DNA of 64,000 bases, taken from NCBI RefSeq assembly GCF_004000825.1, contig NZ_BILZ01000017.1, positions 1 through 64,000 on the forward strand, written 5' to 3'. The notes below the pieces were generated by a model that had not been told where the DNA came from, did no database searches, and worked only from the letters and a program-made list of their open reading frames with translations. The position numbers and the translations under genes were made by a program. This document shows positions 44,117 through 52,084 of this stretch, piece by piece. Origin of the DNA: Paenibacillus kobensis NBRC 15729. Its GTDB lineage: Bacteria; Bacillota; Bacilli; Paenibacillales; Paenibacillaceae. Numbering within the stretch: position 1 is the stretch's first letter; each line of letters opens with the position of its first letter.

Positions 44117-45211
44117 ATGGATCGAGTAACCCAGTCGCAGATTTATATGCTGTTCTCCCATTTTCTTTTTACAACCACACTGGGGTTCTTCATTAGTACA
44201 CTAGCCAGGAACGCCCATTTTATGTCATGGCTATCCTTAATTGTGGGCGCTGCTGCGGGGCTAATGATTACTTACTTGTCCTATAGACTGGCAATCCGGA
44301 GACCGACTCAATTTTTGGGGAATTACGGCAAAGATATTTTAGGGTGGCTGCACTATCCTCTAATGGGCACGATGATTATCTCTTTCTTAATATCAGCAGG
44401 TACTGTGTTGAGACAATTACAGGATTTTATTGTCATTGTTTACTTGCCTGGTACACCAGAATGGGCCATATCCGGCCTGTTCGGAATATGTCTTGCCTAT
44501 TCGGTTCGTTCCGGAGTTGGATCGATTTTTCGCAGCTCGCAAGGAATATTTTTCTTGAGCGTTATTGGGGTGCTGTTTGTCCCCTTTTTCGTGCATCAGG
44601 AAATCAAGTATCCAATGGCAATAGCATTGGTGAATCATTTTGATTTTAAAGGGATATGGAATGGCGCCTATCTGATCACAGCGCTGTATGCGGAAATGGC
44701 GTTTATTCCTCTCATATTTCCCTTTTTTGACAATTATACAAAGACGATGAAATCGTTGAGATGGGCAACGATTACATCCGTAATTATTGTGTTGTCCAAT
44801 CTGATTCCTGCTATTCTTGTTTTCGGTCCCTATTTAGCTGCTAACCTGCCTTACCCCCAGCTAGAACTGATACGCAATATCCGTGCCGGATCCACGCTCG
44901 AAAATTTAGATCCTGTGCTTTTTGCAGTCTGGTTATCCAGTTTGTTTATCAAAGTAAGTTTATTTATATATTTAGCTGTTATCGGCTTAACGCATACCTT
45001 CTCGTTAAAGGATCATAAGCCATTTTCCTTTTCCATGACGGCTATGGTGGTAGGCTTAGCGATCTATATGATCAGGTCGAAGCCTGAATTAGATGAATTA
45101 TTCAAAAACGGGGAATTCGTCTTCCTCTTGATTACTGCTTTGATTCCAAATGTTTATTTAATTGTGGATTGGATCCGTTCTTCACGTTTGAAGCAGGGAA
45201 AAGCCTCTTAA
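44117..45211 (+). CDS. Spore germination permease, GerB-type (APC superfamily)
   Basis: 364 residues with about ten transmembrane helices, starting with MDRVTQSQIYMLFSHFLFTT (the family start) and including FIPLIFPFFDNYTKTMKSLR. This is the GerAB-like amino-acid permease-fold subunit that binds the germinant. GAAAGGGAG precedes ATG 44117. It is the last gene of the operon. The germinant cannot be predicted from the sequence by reading. Confidence 0.92.
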   Translation: MDRVTQSQIYMLFSHFLFTTTLGFFISTLARNAHFMSWLSLIVGAAAGLMITYLSYRLAIRRPTQFLGNYGKDILGWLHYPLMGTMIISFLISAGTVLRQLQDFIVIVYLPGTPEWAISGLFGICLAYSVRSGVGSIFRSSQGIFFLSVIGVLFVPFFVHQEIKYPMAIALVNHFDFKGIWNGAYLITALYAEMAFIPLIFPFFDNYTKTMKSLRWATITSVIIVLSNLIPAILVFGPYLAANLPYPQLELIRNIRAGSTLENLDPVLFAVWLSSLFIKVSLFIYLAVIGLTHTFSLKDHKPFSFSMTAMVVGLAIYMIRSKPELDELFKNGEFVFLLITALIPNVYLIVDWIRSSRLKQGKAS

Positions 45212-45255
45212 ACGCCATGGCGCTACCGCTTCCGGTATTACCCAGTCCTGCAGGA

Positions 45256-45284
45256 TTGACAAACCAACTGCATTAGCATATATT
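45256..45284 (+). promoter_or_regulatory. Sigma-A promoter of the sulfur operon
   Basis: TTGACA at 45256-45261 and TATATT at 45279-45284 are spaced by exactly 17 nt. It lies about 108 nt before the first gene, and its downstream edge abuts a CsoR/CstR-type operator. Confidence 0.85.
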
Positions 45285-45308
45285 TATACCCATAGGGGTA
45301 CCCGTATA
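45285..45308 (+). promoter_or_regulatory. CsoR/CstR-type operator
   Basis: The 24-bp element TATACCC-ATA-GGGGTACCCGTATA has TACCC and GGGTA arms with G-tracts, the established pattern for CsoR-family repressor sites. It covers the expected transcription start. The downstream genes handle persulfides, so a persulfide-sensing CstR is more likely than a copper sensor. The repressor gene is not in the window. Confidence 0.8.
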
Positions 45309-45391
45309 AAGCATAAATAAACAATGATATAGAAATGTTATAAGTGGTCATGAACTCGATTCATCATTCATCACTTAAGGAGGTTTAATGT

Positions 45392-45967
45392 TTGCCGGAC
45401 ATTAAAGTGAATCAAACGCTGGATTGCAAAGGTCTTGCTTGTCCAATGCCGATTGTGAAAACGAAGAAAGCGATGGATCAGCTTCAACCTGGTCAAGTTA
45501 TAGAAGTGCAAGCGACAGATAAAGGCTCGCTTGCAGACATACAAGGATGGGCCAAGAATACGGGACATCAGTACTTGGGGACTACGGAAGAAGGAGATGT
45601 TCTTAAGCATTTTATTCGTAAATCAAGTCCTAACGAGGTCAAGGAGGAGAAGAAGCATCCTCATGTTGTGTCCAATGAAGAGCTTCATCAAATAATGGCC
45701 AGTAACAGTAAAACGACGGTTCTGGATGTTCGCGAGCCTGCTGAATATGCATTTAATCGCATTCCAGGCGCTATATCGATTCCTCTAGGTGATTTGGAAA
45801 GCCGTCTTGACGAGCTAAATCGGGAGGATGACATCCATGTTATCTGCCGCACTGGCGCCCGCAGCGATCTTGCCTGCCAGTGGCTGGCTGAGCAGGGCTT
45901 CAAGAAAGTAAAAAATGTAGAGCCGGGAATGTCCGAATGGACGGGAACAACAGAAGGAAATCACTAA
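45392..45967 (+). CDS. yrkF: TusA-rhodanese fusion sulfurtransferase (YrkF-like)
   Basis: 191 residues in two parts. The N-terminal TusA domain has CKGLACPMPIVKTKKAMDQL with the persulfide cysteine in CPMP; the C-terminal rhodanese domain has ILDVREPAEYAFNRIPGAI-like text (TVLDVREPAEYAFNRIPGAI) and the catalytic VICRTGARSD loop. It would carry and hand over sulfane sulfur. It matches B. subtilis YrkF in length and domain order. The start is TTG 45392, 7 nt after AAGGAGGT; an ATG at 45388 in another frame ends after five codons. It is the first gene of the operon. Confidence 0.93.
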   Translation: MPDIKVNQTLDCKGLACPMPIVKTKKAMDQLQPGQVIEVQATDKGSLADIQGWAKNTGHQYLGTTEEGDVLKHFIRKSSPNEVKEEKKHPHVVSNEELHQIMASNSKTTVLDVREPAEYAFNRIPGAISIPLGDLESRLDELNREDDIHVICRTGARSDLACQWLAEQGFKKVKNVEPGMSEWTGTTEGNH

Positions 45968-45998
45968 GACATAATAAACCCAACGGAGGTAATTAAAC

Positions 45999-46394
45999 AT
46001 GAGTACAAAAGTAGCCATTATCGCAAGCAACGGTGGATTATTCGATGCCTATAAAGTGTTCAATATCGCAACGGCTTCAGCGGCAACGGAAGCGGAGGTA
46101 GCTATTTTCTTCACCTTTGAAGGGCTGAACCTGATTCATAAGCAGGCGCATCACCAACTGCCGCTGCCGGCAGGCGCAGAGCATATTGCCGAAGGATTCA
46201 AGAATGCCAATATTCCAGGCATTCCTCAGCTCGTTCAAATGGCTCAAGAGTTAGGCGTCAAAATCATCGCATGCCAAATGACGATGGATGTCATGAATTT
46301 GACGAAGGAAGATTTTATCGATGGCATTGAGGTTGGAGGCGCTGTTACTTTCCTTGATTTCGCCAAAGATGCAAATGTTACGTTAACGTTCTAA
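45999..46394 (+). CDS. yrkE: DsrE-family sulfur-relay protein (YrkE-like)
   Basis: 131 residues. KVAIIASNGGLFDAYKVFNI and AEVAIFFTFEGLNLIHKQAH form the DsrE/DsrF-like fold, and MAQELGVKIIACQMTMDVMN holds the conserved Cys. The usual role is to accept or pass sulfur within a relay. ATG 45999 has CGGAGGT upstream. Order and size agree with YrkE of B. subtilis. It sits between the TusA-rhodanese and the persulfide dioxygenase genes, so these three probably act on the same persulfide pool. Confidence 0.88.
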   Translation: MSTKVAIIASNGGLFDAYKVFNIATASAATEAEVAIFFTFEGLNLIHKQAHHQLPLPAGAEHIAEGFKNANIPGIPQLVQMAQELGVKIIACQMTMDVMNLTKEDFIDGIEVGGAVTFLDFAKDANVTLTF

Positions 46395-46417
46395 TTACCT
46401 TAAGGGGGAACTGACAG

Positions 46418-47572
46418 ATGGCTTCTTCGACAGAGCTAGAACTGAGCGTCATGACGGCTAAGGAACTTACTCGAATCGTTCTGGCCAAGGAACAGCTGTT
46501 CATTCTCGACGTACGTAACGAAAGTGACTTTAACGATTGGAAAATCGAAGGGGATAGCATCGAGATTATCAATATTCCCTACTTCGATCTGCTGGATGGC
46601 GTTGACGATTCATTGGATCAAATTCCTGACGGCAAAAAGGTGCTTGTTGTTTGCGCGAAAGAAGGGTCTTCGAAGTTCGTAGCGGAGCAAATTATCAAAG
46701 CGGGCAGAAGCAACGTGTACTACCTCGAAGGCGGCATGAAGTCATGGAGCGAGCACTTGGAGCCGGTAAAGATTGGTGAACTGAATCGCGGCGGGTCACT
46801 GTATCAGTTCGTTCGAATCGGCAAAGGCTGCTTGTCTTACATGGTAATTTCTAACGGCGAGGCAGCCGTCATTGATACGCTGCGGATGACGGATGTGTTT
46901 GAGCAAATCGCCAAAGAACAAGGTGCGCAAATCAAACACGCGCTTGACACCCATCTTCATGCCGACCATATTTCCGGAGGACGGAAGCTTGCTGAGCGAA
47001 CGGGCGCCGCCTATTGGCTGCCGCCCAAGGATGCTGAGGAAGTAACGTTCGATTACAAGAAGTTAGAGGAAGGCCATGACATTACGGTTGGAAGCACGAC
47101 GATTCGCATTCAGCCGGTTTATTCACCGGGCCATACGATCGGCAGTACATCGTTTATTGTGGACGACCAGTATTTGCTGACCGGAGATATCCTGTTTATT
47201 GAATCGATCGGCCGTCCCGACCTTGCAGGCAAAGCGGGGGACTGGGTTGGTGATCTGCGCGAAACGCTTTACAGCCGTTACAAAAAGCTGTCGAAGGATT
47301 TGATCGTGCTTCCGGCTCATTTTGGCAAAGTGACCGAATTGGGCGAAGGCGGCAAAGTGATGGCTAGACTGTCTGATCTTTATAAGAATAATCCGGGACT
47401 AAACATTCAGGAAGAGGAGCGGTTTCGCCGCACGGTTACGGAGAATTTGCCTCCGCAGCCGAATTCGTATCAAGAGATACGGCAGACCAATATGGGGAAA
47501 TTGACGCCAAGCGAAGAAGAACAACGCGAGATGGAAATCGGGCCAAACCGATGTGCTGTGCATGATAAATAA
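46418..47572 (+). CDS. yrkH: Rhodanese-persulfide dioxygenase fusion (YrkH-like)
   Basis: 384 residues. An N-terminal rhodanese-like domain ([20 protein letters not shown], loop [11 protein letters not shown] with the Cys) is followed by a metallo-beta-lactamase-fold dioxygenase domain with THLHADH (H179, H181, D183, H184), [23 protein letters not shown] and PAHFG, the ligand set of ETHE1/CstB-type enzymes. It should oxidise low-molecular-weight persulfides. The rhodanese precedes the dioxygenase, opposite to Staphylococcus CstB. ATG 46418 has AAGGGGGA upstream. Confidence 0.9.
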   Translation: MASSTELELSVMTAKELTRIVLAKEQLFILDVRNESDFNDWKIEGDSIEIINIPYFDLLDGVDDSLDQIPDGKKVLVVCAKEGSSKFVAEQIIKAGRSNVYYLEGGMKSWSEHLEPVKIGELNRGGSLYQFVRIGKGCLSYMVISNGEAAVIDTLRMTDVFEQIAKEQGAQIKHALDTHLHADHISGGRKLAERTGAAYWLPPKDAEEVTFDYKKLEEGHDITVGSTTIRIQPVYSPGHTIGSTSFIVDDQYLLTGDILFIESIGRPDLAGKAGDWVGDLRETLYSRYKKLSKDLIVLPAHFGKVTELGEGGKVMARLSDLYKNNPGLNIQEEERFRRTVTENLPPQPNSYQEIRQTNMGKLTPSEEEQREMEIGPNRCAVHDK

Positions 47573-47590
47573 AAAGGAGGAGTAAACGGG

Positions 47591-47818
47591 ATGAAAACAG
47601 ATCTTGTTGTGGATACGAAAGGAATGGCATGTCCGATGCCGATTGTGAAAGCGAAGAAAGCGTTGGACGGGCTTGCTAGCGGTCAGGTGATGGAGGTGTT
47701 GTCGACGGATAAAGGCTCCGTAAACGACTTCCAAGCATGGGTTAAGCAAACCAATCACGAGCTCCTCGGTCATGAGGAAGACAATGGAATCCATAAGTTT
47801 TATGTAAAAAAAGTATAG
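47591..47818 (+). CDS. yrkI: TusA-family sulfur carrier (YrkI-like)
   Basis: 75 residues. KGMACPMPIVKAKKALDGLA has the persulfide Cys and repeats the TusA domain of the fusion gene at 45392 almost word for word at this motif, so the operon holds two TusA units. AAAGGAGGAG lies upstream of ATG 47591. A terminator hairpin follows. It corresponds to YrkI of B. subtilis. Confidence 0.93.
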   Translation: MKTDLVVDTKGMACPMPIVKAKKALDGLASGQVMEVLSTDKGSVNDFQAWVKQTNHELLGHEEDNGIHKFYVKKV

Positions 47819-47822
47819 ATGG

Positions 47823-47858
47823 AATAAGCGAACATGACCCTCGTCGTGTTCGCTTATT
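47823..47858. terminator. Bidirectional-looking terminator hairpin
   Basis: Perfect 12-bp arms AATAAGCGAACA (47823-47834) and TGTTCGCTTATT (47847-47858), with inner pairs GAC/GTC. It lies between the TusA gene and the convergent small reverse-strand gene, whose stop codon falls inside the right arm. Confidence 0.8.
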
Positions 47859-48024
47859 TCAAACTATCAAAAACAATGGTTACGCCCAGTGAGCAGTAGG
47901 TCTCTTCTCTGTAATGGCCTTGCGGGCAAAACTTGGTCGTGCAAACCGCGTCGCGTTCCGCGTGAAGCTTGTGATTGCAGACCGGGCATTTGTTTTCGAA
48001 AAGAGATAATAATTTGGTCAGCAC
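47854..48024 (-). CDS. Small cysteine-rich (zinc-ribbon-like) protein, 56 aa
   Basis: Reverse-strand gene, GTG at 48022-48024 with GGGGTGTG just upstream and an in-frame stop above it, so the start is fixed. It reads VLTKLLSLFENKCPVCNHKL, then HAERDAVCTTKFCPQGHYRE, then ETYCSLGVTIVFDSLK. Cysteines at 13, 16, 28, 33 and 44, with a CPVC knuckle and CPQGH, suggest a structural zinc site. The terminator hairpin at 47823 covers its stop. The function is unknown; the location, inside a sulfur operon and on the opposite strand, is unusual. Confidence 0.75.
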   Translation of the reverse strand: MLTKLLSLFENKCPVCNHKLHAERDAVCTTKFCPQGHYREETYCSLGVTIVFDSLK

Positions 48025-48136
48025 ACTTCACACCCCATTCCTATTTACTTACTTGGTTTTATTATAATAGGGATCGGATTATTCGTACACTGTTATTTAA
48101 TTGAATGTCATCTTAGAACTAGAATGGGGGCGACCA

Positions 48137-48934
48137 ATGGACGTTTTGCTGTTTATCGTCACCTTTTTACTCGGATTAGTCGGTTCCTTCTTTTCGGGAC
48201 TGCTGGGAATTGGCGGCGCCATTATTAACTATCCGCTATTGTTATATGTGCCTTCTCTATTCGGTGTTGCACATTTCTCCGAGCATCAGGTCTCGTCCAT
48301 TAGCATGTTCCAGGTTTTTTTCTCATCGCTAGCGGGACTACTGGCATTCCGAAAAAGCAATAAAACGAGAACTGGATCGGCAGTCATACACAGAGGGCTT
48401 GTACTGTATATGGGCAGCAGCATTCTGGCCGGAAGTCTGGCTGGCGGATTTATATCTGCTGAATTGCATGGTAATGCGATTAACATTATGTACGGTATTC
48501 TTGCCGTTGTTGCCGTTATACTTATGCTAATCCCAGGAAAAGGGACGGAGGAAACCTATGCGGTTGATCTTCGTTTTAATAAATATATTGCGGTAGGAGC
48601 TGCTTTTGGAGTTGGAATTGTGTCAGGCATCGTAGGTGCCGGAGGGGCATTCATTCTTATTCCGATCATGCTGACGGTTCTGAAGATTCCAACTCGAACG
48701 ACTATAGCATCTTCGCTTGCGATCGTCTTTATATCTGCAATCGGCGGAGTCATCGGGAAAATAGCGGGGGGAGATATTCCGTTCTGGCCAACTGTCTATA
48801 TCGTTATCGGTAGCTTAATCGGTGCGTCGCTTGGCTCTAAGGTAAGCTCCAGAGTCAATGTTAAAGTGCTGCGATACGGTTTGATTGTGCTGATTATGTT
48901 CACGGCTATAAAGATTTGGGCGTCTATCCTTTAA
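48137..48934 (+). CDS. yrkJ: TauE/SafE-family sulfite/organosulfonate exporter (YrkJ-like)
   Basis: About 265 residues with eight hydrophobic segments and the family glycine-rich motifs FFSGLLGIGGAIINYPLLLY and GIVSGIVGAGGAFILIPIML. It probably exports sulfite or related sulfur oxyanions made by the persulfide dioxygenase. ATG 48137 was chosen because GGGGGCG lies 6-8 nt upstream; the frame is open from 48101 with no site. It matches YrkJ in the B. subtilis operon. Confidence 0.9.
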   Translation: MDVLLFIVTFLLGLVGSFFSGLLGIGGAIINYPLLLYVPSLFGVAHFSEHQVSSISMFQVFFSSLAGLLAFRKSNKTRTGSAVIHRGLVLYMGSSILAGSLAGGFISAELHGNAINIMYGILAVVAVILMLIPGKGTEETYAVDLRFNKYIAVGAAFGVGIVSGIVGAGGAFILIPIMLTVLKIPTRTTIASSLAIVFISAIGGVIGKIAGGDIPFWPTVYIVIGSLIGASLGSKVSSRVNVKVLRYGLIVLIMFTAIKIWASIL

Positions 48935-48980
48935 TGTTTTTGTCTGCTTCCGAGATGATGGTCAGAAAGGAGCTCATAGA

Positions 48981-49349
48981 ATGATATTTGTTTATATCTT
49001 GGCCAGTGCAGTGGTATTGCGGGTTCTGTATGGGCTCTTGCCGGTACCTTCTCTTCGTTATATTCAAGGCAAGGAAGAGGGGGAGACGGCGAATAACGAT
49101 CTCAATGTGAAAATGCTCGATGTCCGGGATGCCTCCGATTATTGGAAGAGGAATATTCCCGGCTCGATTAACATATCGCTCGGGCGTCTGCCGTACGTTT
49201 GGCGCAAACAGCTTTCTATAGATGACGTTGTTGTCATTTTGTCACCAAGCCGTTCTCACAGCAGAAAGGCAGCCCGCATTCTGCGAAGAAGGGGATTTAG
49301 GCGGTTATATGCGACGCGCTGCGGCATCTGTTCTCCTTGGATGAAATAG
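48981..49349 (+). CDS. Membrane-anchored rhodanese-like protein lacking the catalytic Cys
   Basis: 122 residues. A hydrophobic N-terminus (FVYILASAVVLRVLYGLLPV) anchors a rhodanese-like domain: MLDVRDASDYWKRNIPGSIN and LPYVWRKQLSIDDVVVILSP. At the active-site loop the expected Cys is Ser (VVILSPSRSHSRKAARIL), so sulfur transfer is unlikely and a binding or scaffold role is more plausible. ATG 48981 has AAAGGAG upstream. The C-terminus carries two Cys (TRCGICS). Confidence 0.8.
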   Translation: MIFVYILASAVVLRVLYGLLPVPSLRYIQGKEEGETANNDLNVKMLDVRDASDYWKRNIPGSINISLGRLPYVWRKQLSIDDVVVILSPSRSHSRKAARILRRRGFRRLYATRCGICSPWMK

Positions 49350-49428
49350 CGGTCGTTCCTATTGATTGGTTGAGGCTAATTAAGGAAACGATAAAGCAAT
49401 GAAAATCGAAGGGAGCTGAACGATAACG

Positions 49429-49812
49429 ATGTTCCACTATACGGTTGAAACGACCAAAACACCCGATCAAGCAATCGAAGCGCTGACGGAAAATTTGAAG
49501 ACCGAGAGCTTCGGCGTTTTATGGCAGTTGGATTTGAAGGGTAAGCTCAATGAGAAGGGCGTCGAGTTCGACATGCCATATTACATCCTTGAGGTATGCA
49601 ATCCGGTGGAAGCGAAGCGCGTTCTGTCGGAAAATCCGCTGGTCGGCTATTTCCTCCCTTGCAAGCTGGCCGTGTATGCGGAGAACGGCAAGACGAAGAT
49701 CGGCATGCCGAAGCCGACGTCGTTCATGGGAATGATCGAGAGCGAGGCTCTGATGAGCATTGCTGCTGATATTGAGCAGCGGCTGACCGCATGTATCGAT
49801 AAGAGTATTTAA
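49429..49812 (+). CDS. DUF302-domain protein
   Basis: 127 residues. MFHYTVETTKTPDQAIEALT, FGVLWQLDLKGKL and PYYILEVCNPVEAKRVLSEN, followed by LPCKLAVYAENGKTKIGMPK, are the signature blocks of DUF302. Members often occur next to sulfur or redox genes but have no settled function. ATG 49429 has GGGAGC about 10 nt upstream. It closes the sulfur operon ahead of a strong terminator. Confidence 0.9.
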   Translation: MFHYTVETTKTPDQAIEALTENLKTESFGVLWQLDLKGKLNEKGVEFDMPYYILEVCNPVEAKRVLSENPLVGYFLPCKLAVYAENGKTKIGMPKPTSFMGMIESEALMSIAADIEQRLTACIDKSI

Positions 49813-49842
49813 AAGCAGCTTTAAGGCCAGAACTCTAATCTG

Positions 49843-49881
49843 AACTCTAATCTGAATCGGATTAGAGTTCTTTCTCTTTTT
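49843..49881 (+). terminator. Rho-independent terminator after the DUF302 gene
   Basis: AACTCTAATC (49843-49852) and GATTAGAGTT (49860-49869) form a perfect 10-bp stem with a 7-nt loop, followed by CTTTCTCTTTTT. A copy of the left arm just before (49831-49840) could compete for pairing. Confidence 0.88.
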
Positions 49882-49909
49882 GAACAGCGAGAACCTGACA
49901 TGCTATCAT
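49880..49909 (+). promoter_or_regulatory. Candidate promoter of the two-component system
   Basis: TTGAAC (49880-49885) and TATCAT (49904-49909) are spaced by 18 nt, about 50 nt before the response regulator gene. The -35 overlaps the T-run of the preceding terminator. Confidence 0.55.
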
Positions 49910-49958
49910 GACATCAATGGTATTTATAGCTTAGAGGCAGGAAAGGTCGGAGCGGGAA

Positions 49959-50639
49959 ATGATGAAGCATTTGCTTCTTGTCGATGACGATGCACAAATT
50001 AGGGAGCTTCTTCGGTATGTGCTGTCGAAGGAAGGGTATCGAGTGTACGAGGCGCCGGACGGGTTGGAAGCGGTCAAGAAGATGCAGGAGGCTGCGATCG
50101 ATCTAGCCATAATCGATGTGATGATGCCGGGAATGGACGGGTACGAGCTATGCGACCACATTAGACAAAATTACGATATTCCGGTCATCATGCTTACGGC
50201 ACGCGATCAACTGTCGGATAAGAAGCTCGGGTATGAGAACGGAACGGACGAGTATGTAACAAAGCCGTTCGAACCCGAGGAGATCGTCTTCCGAGTCAAA
50301 GCGTTGTTTCGACGGTATCACCGTGTGTCCAGCGATCTTATCCGGATGAACCGAATTGTAATCGACCGGCAGAACATCGAAGTGTCCGATGGGGAGAGCG
50401 TGCTGCTGTTGCCGATGAAGGAATTCGAGCTGCTCTCTCAGCTGGCACAGTACCCGGGAAGGCTGTTCTCTCGCGACGAGCTGATCCGGCTCGTATGGGG
50501 AGCGGATTACGAGGGCGATGACCGGACGGTGGATGTCCATATTAAACGGCTGCGGCAGCGGTTCGCCGATTATGCGGACGATTTCGCGATTCAGACCGTG
50601 CGCGGCGTAGGCTATAAGGTAGAGGTGAAGACGCATTGA
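49959..50639 (+). CDS. OmpR-family response regulator
   Basis: 226 residues. The receiver domain has the acidic pair in LLVDDDAQ, the phospho-acceptor Asp53 in IIDVMMPGMDGYE, the conserved Thr in IMLTARD, and the Lys in VTKPFEPEE. The C-terminal winged helix (MKEFELLSQLAQYPGRLFSR, then DDRTVDVHIKRLRQRF) binds DNA. ATG 49959 is weakly supported by GAGCGGG and ATG 49962 is equally possible. It overlaps the kinase gene by 4 nt (TTGA), so the pair is co-translated. Probably controls the downstream ABC transporter. Confidence 0.95.
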   Translation: MMKHLLLVDDDAQIRELLRYVLSKEGYRVYEAPDGLEAVKKMQEAAIDLAIIDVMMPGMDGYELCDHIRQNYDIPVIMLTARDQLSDKKLGYENGTDEYVTKPFEPEEIVFRVKALFRRYHRVSSDLIRMNRIVIDRQNIEVSDGESVLLLPMKEFELLSQLAQYPGRLFSRDELIRLVWGADYEGDDRTVDVHIKRLRQRFADYADDFAIQTVRGVGYKVEVKTH

Positions 50640-52018
50640 AGTCGTTATATTTTCGAGTCCTCCTCACGACGATAGCGGTAATCCTCGCGAGCAGCATGCT
50701 GGGCTTTCTCTTCTCGAATATGTACTATCATGCGAAGCTGAAGCCGTTCAACGACGAGAAGCTGATGAACATAGCGGTGCAAATGAAGCAGTTCGCGGAG
50801 AAGGAGACTGAGACGGATGATGCGGAAGCGTATTTGCGTAATGCGGCAGCGCTCGGTTATCAAATTTACATCACGGACGGGCAAGGGGATGACCGGTACT
50901 ACGGGCACGAATTCCGCGCACGGGATTTGGCAGATTCGACGGTTGCCTCGGTCATTAGCGGAGAGCTCTATCACGGCGTTGCCCGATTTCCGAACAAACC
51001 GTTCATCTCAGGCTTCTTCGAAAACTCGCTAAGCAATACCGTCGGTATGCCCATTCAACTGAATAACCGGAATTATGCTTTGTTCATACGGCCGGATGTC
51101 ATTTTGCAGTTCGGCGAGCTGCGTATTTTCTTTGCGTTAATCGGTCTGCTTGCCGTCGTCATTAGCGTACTTATTTTTCTGCTGAGCACGAGGTATTTGG
51201 TCAAGCCGATCGTACGTCTGTCCGAAGCGACGCAGCGAGTTGCCCAAGGGAATTATAATCTCGAATTGCCGATCCGAAGAAGGGATGAAATCGGGCAACT
51301 GGCGGAGCATTTTACGAGCATGAGCCGTGAATTGGAGCGGGTTGATCAGGCGCGGCAGCAATTCGTATCGAATGTGTCGCATGAGATTCAATCTCCGCTC
51401 ACATCGATCCAAGGTTTTGCCAAGGTGCTGTCAGAGCGTGATCTGCCAACCGAAGAGAGGGAGCACTACGCCTCGGTTATCGAGCAAGAAAGCCGCCATC
51501 TCTCGCTGCTCAGCAAACAATTGCTGCTGCTGTCGTCGCTGGAGCAAGGGAACGAAGCTTTGAACAAGCAGACCTTTTCCTTGCGGGATCATATCCGTCA
51601 AACCGTGCAGGTGCTCCAATGGAAGATCGAGGAGAAGGAGCTGCTGCTGAAAATATCCGTGCCCGATTCGATTATGCTGAATGGGGATGAGGTGCTGCTC
51701 ATGCAGGTGTGGATGAATTTGCTTAGCAATGCCGTCCATCATATCCCAAGCGGAAGCAGCATTGAAATACGGGCGGAGCAGACGAATTCGCAATGCGTCA
51801 TCTCGATTCGGGATACAGGTCCGGGCATTGCGTCTGAGCATTTGCCATTCCTATTCGACCGGTTCTATCGGGCGGACCGCGCACGCGAGCGTTCATCCGG
51901 CCGGACGGGACTAGGGCTTGCGATTGTAAGAAAAATTGTACAAATTCACGACGGTAGCATCGAGGTCGCCAGCTCACCCAGCGGGACGGTCTTTACGGTG
52001 ACATTACCGCAGTTGTAA
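50636..52018 (+). CDS. Sensor histidine kinase
   Basis: 460 residues. One N-terminal transmembrane helix (VLLTTIAVILASSMLGFLFS), an extracytoplasmic sensor of about 125 residues, and a second helix (FFALIGLLAVVISVLIFLL) precede HAMP, HisKA and HATPase domains. The phospho-acceptor His249 is in SNVSHEIQSPLTSIQG. The N box is NLLSNAVHHIP; G boxes are DTGPGI and GRTGLGLAIV. Start TTG 50636 overlaps the regulator's stop. The signal is unknown. Confidence 0.95.
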   Translation: MKSLYFRVLLTTIAVILASSMLGFLFSNMYYHAKLKPFNDEKLMNIAVQMKQFAEKETETDDAEAYLRNAAALGYQIYITDGQGDDRYYGHEFRARDLADSTVASVISGELYHGVARFPNKPFISGFFENSLSNTVGMPIQLNNRNYALFIRPDVILQFGELRIFFALIGLLAVVISVLIFLLSTRYLVKPIVRLSEATQRVAQGNYNLELPIRRRDEIGQLAEHFTSMSRELERVDQARQQFVSNVSHEIQSPLTSIQGFAKVLSERDLPTEEREHYASVIEQESRHLSLLSKQLLLLSSLEQGNEALNKQTFSLRDHIRQTVQVLQWKIEEKELLLKISVPDSIMLNGDEVLLMQVWMNLLSNAVHHIPSGSSIEIRAEQTNSQCVISIRDTGPGIASEHLPFLFDRFYRADRARERSSGRTGLGLAIVRKIVQIHDGSIEVASSPSGTVFTVTLPQL

Positions 52019-52084
52019 CACGTTATTCATTCGCCGTTCATTTTCGCTTCCTATACTTTAACCATGAAGAAGGAGGGAAGCAGA

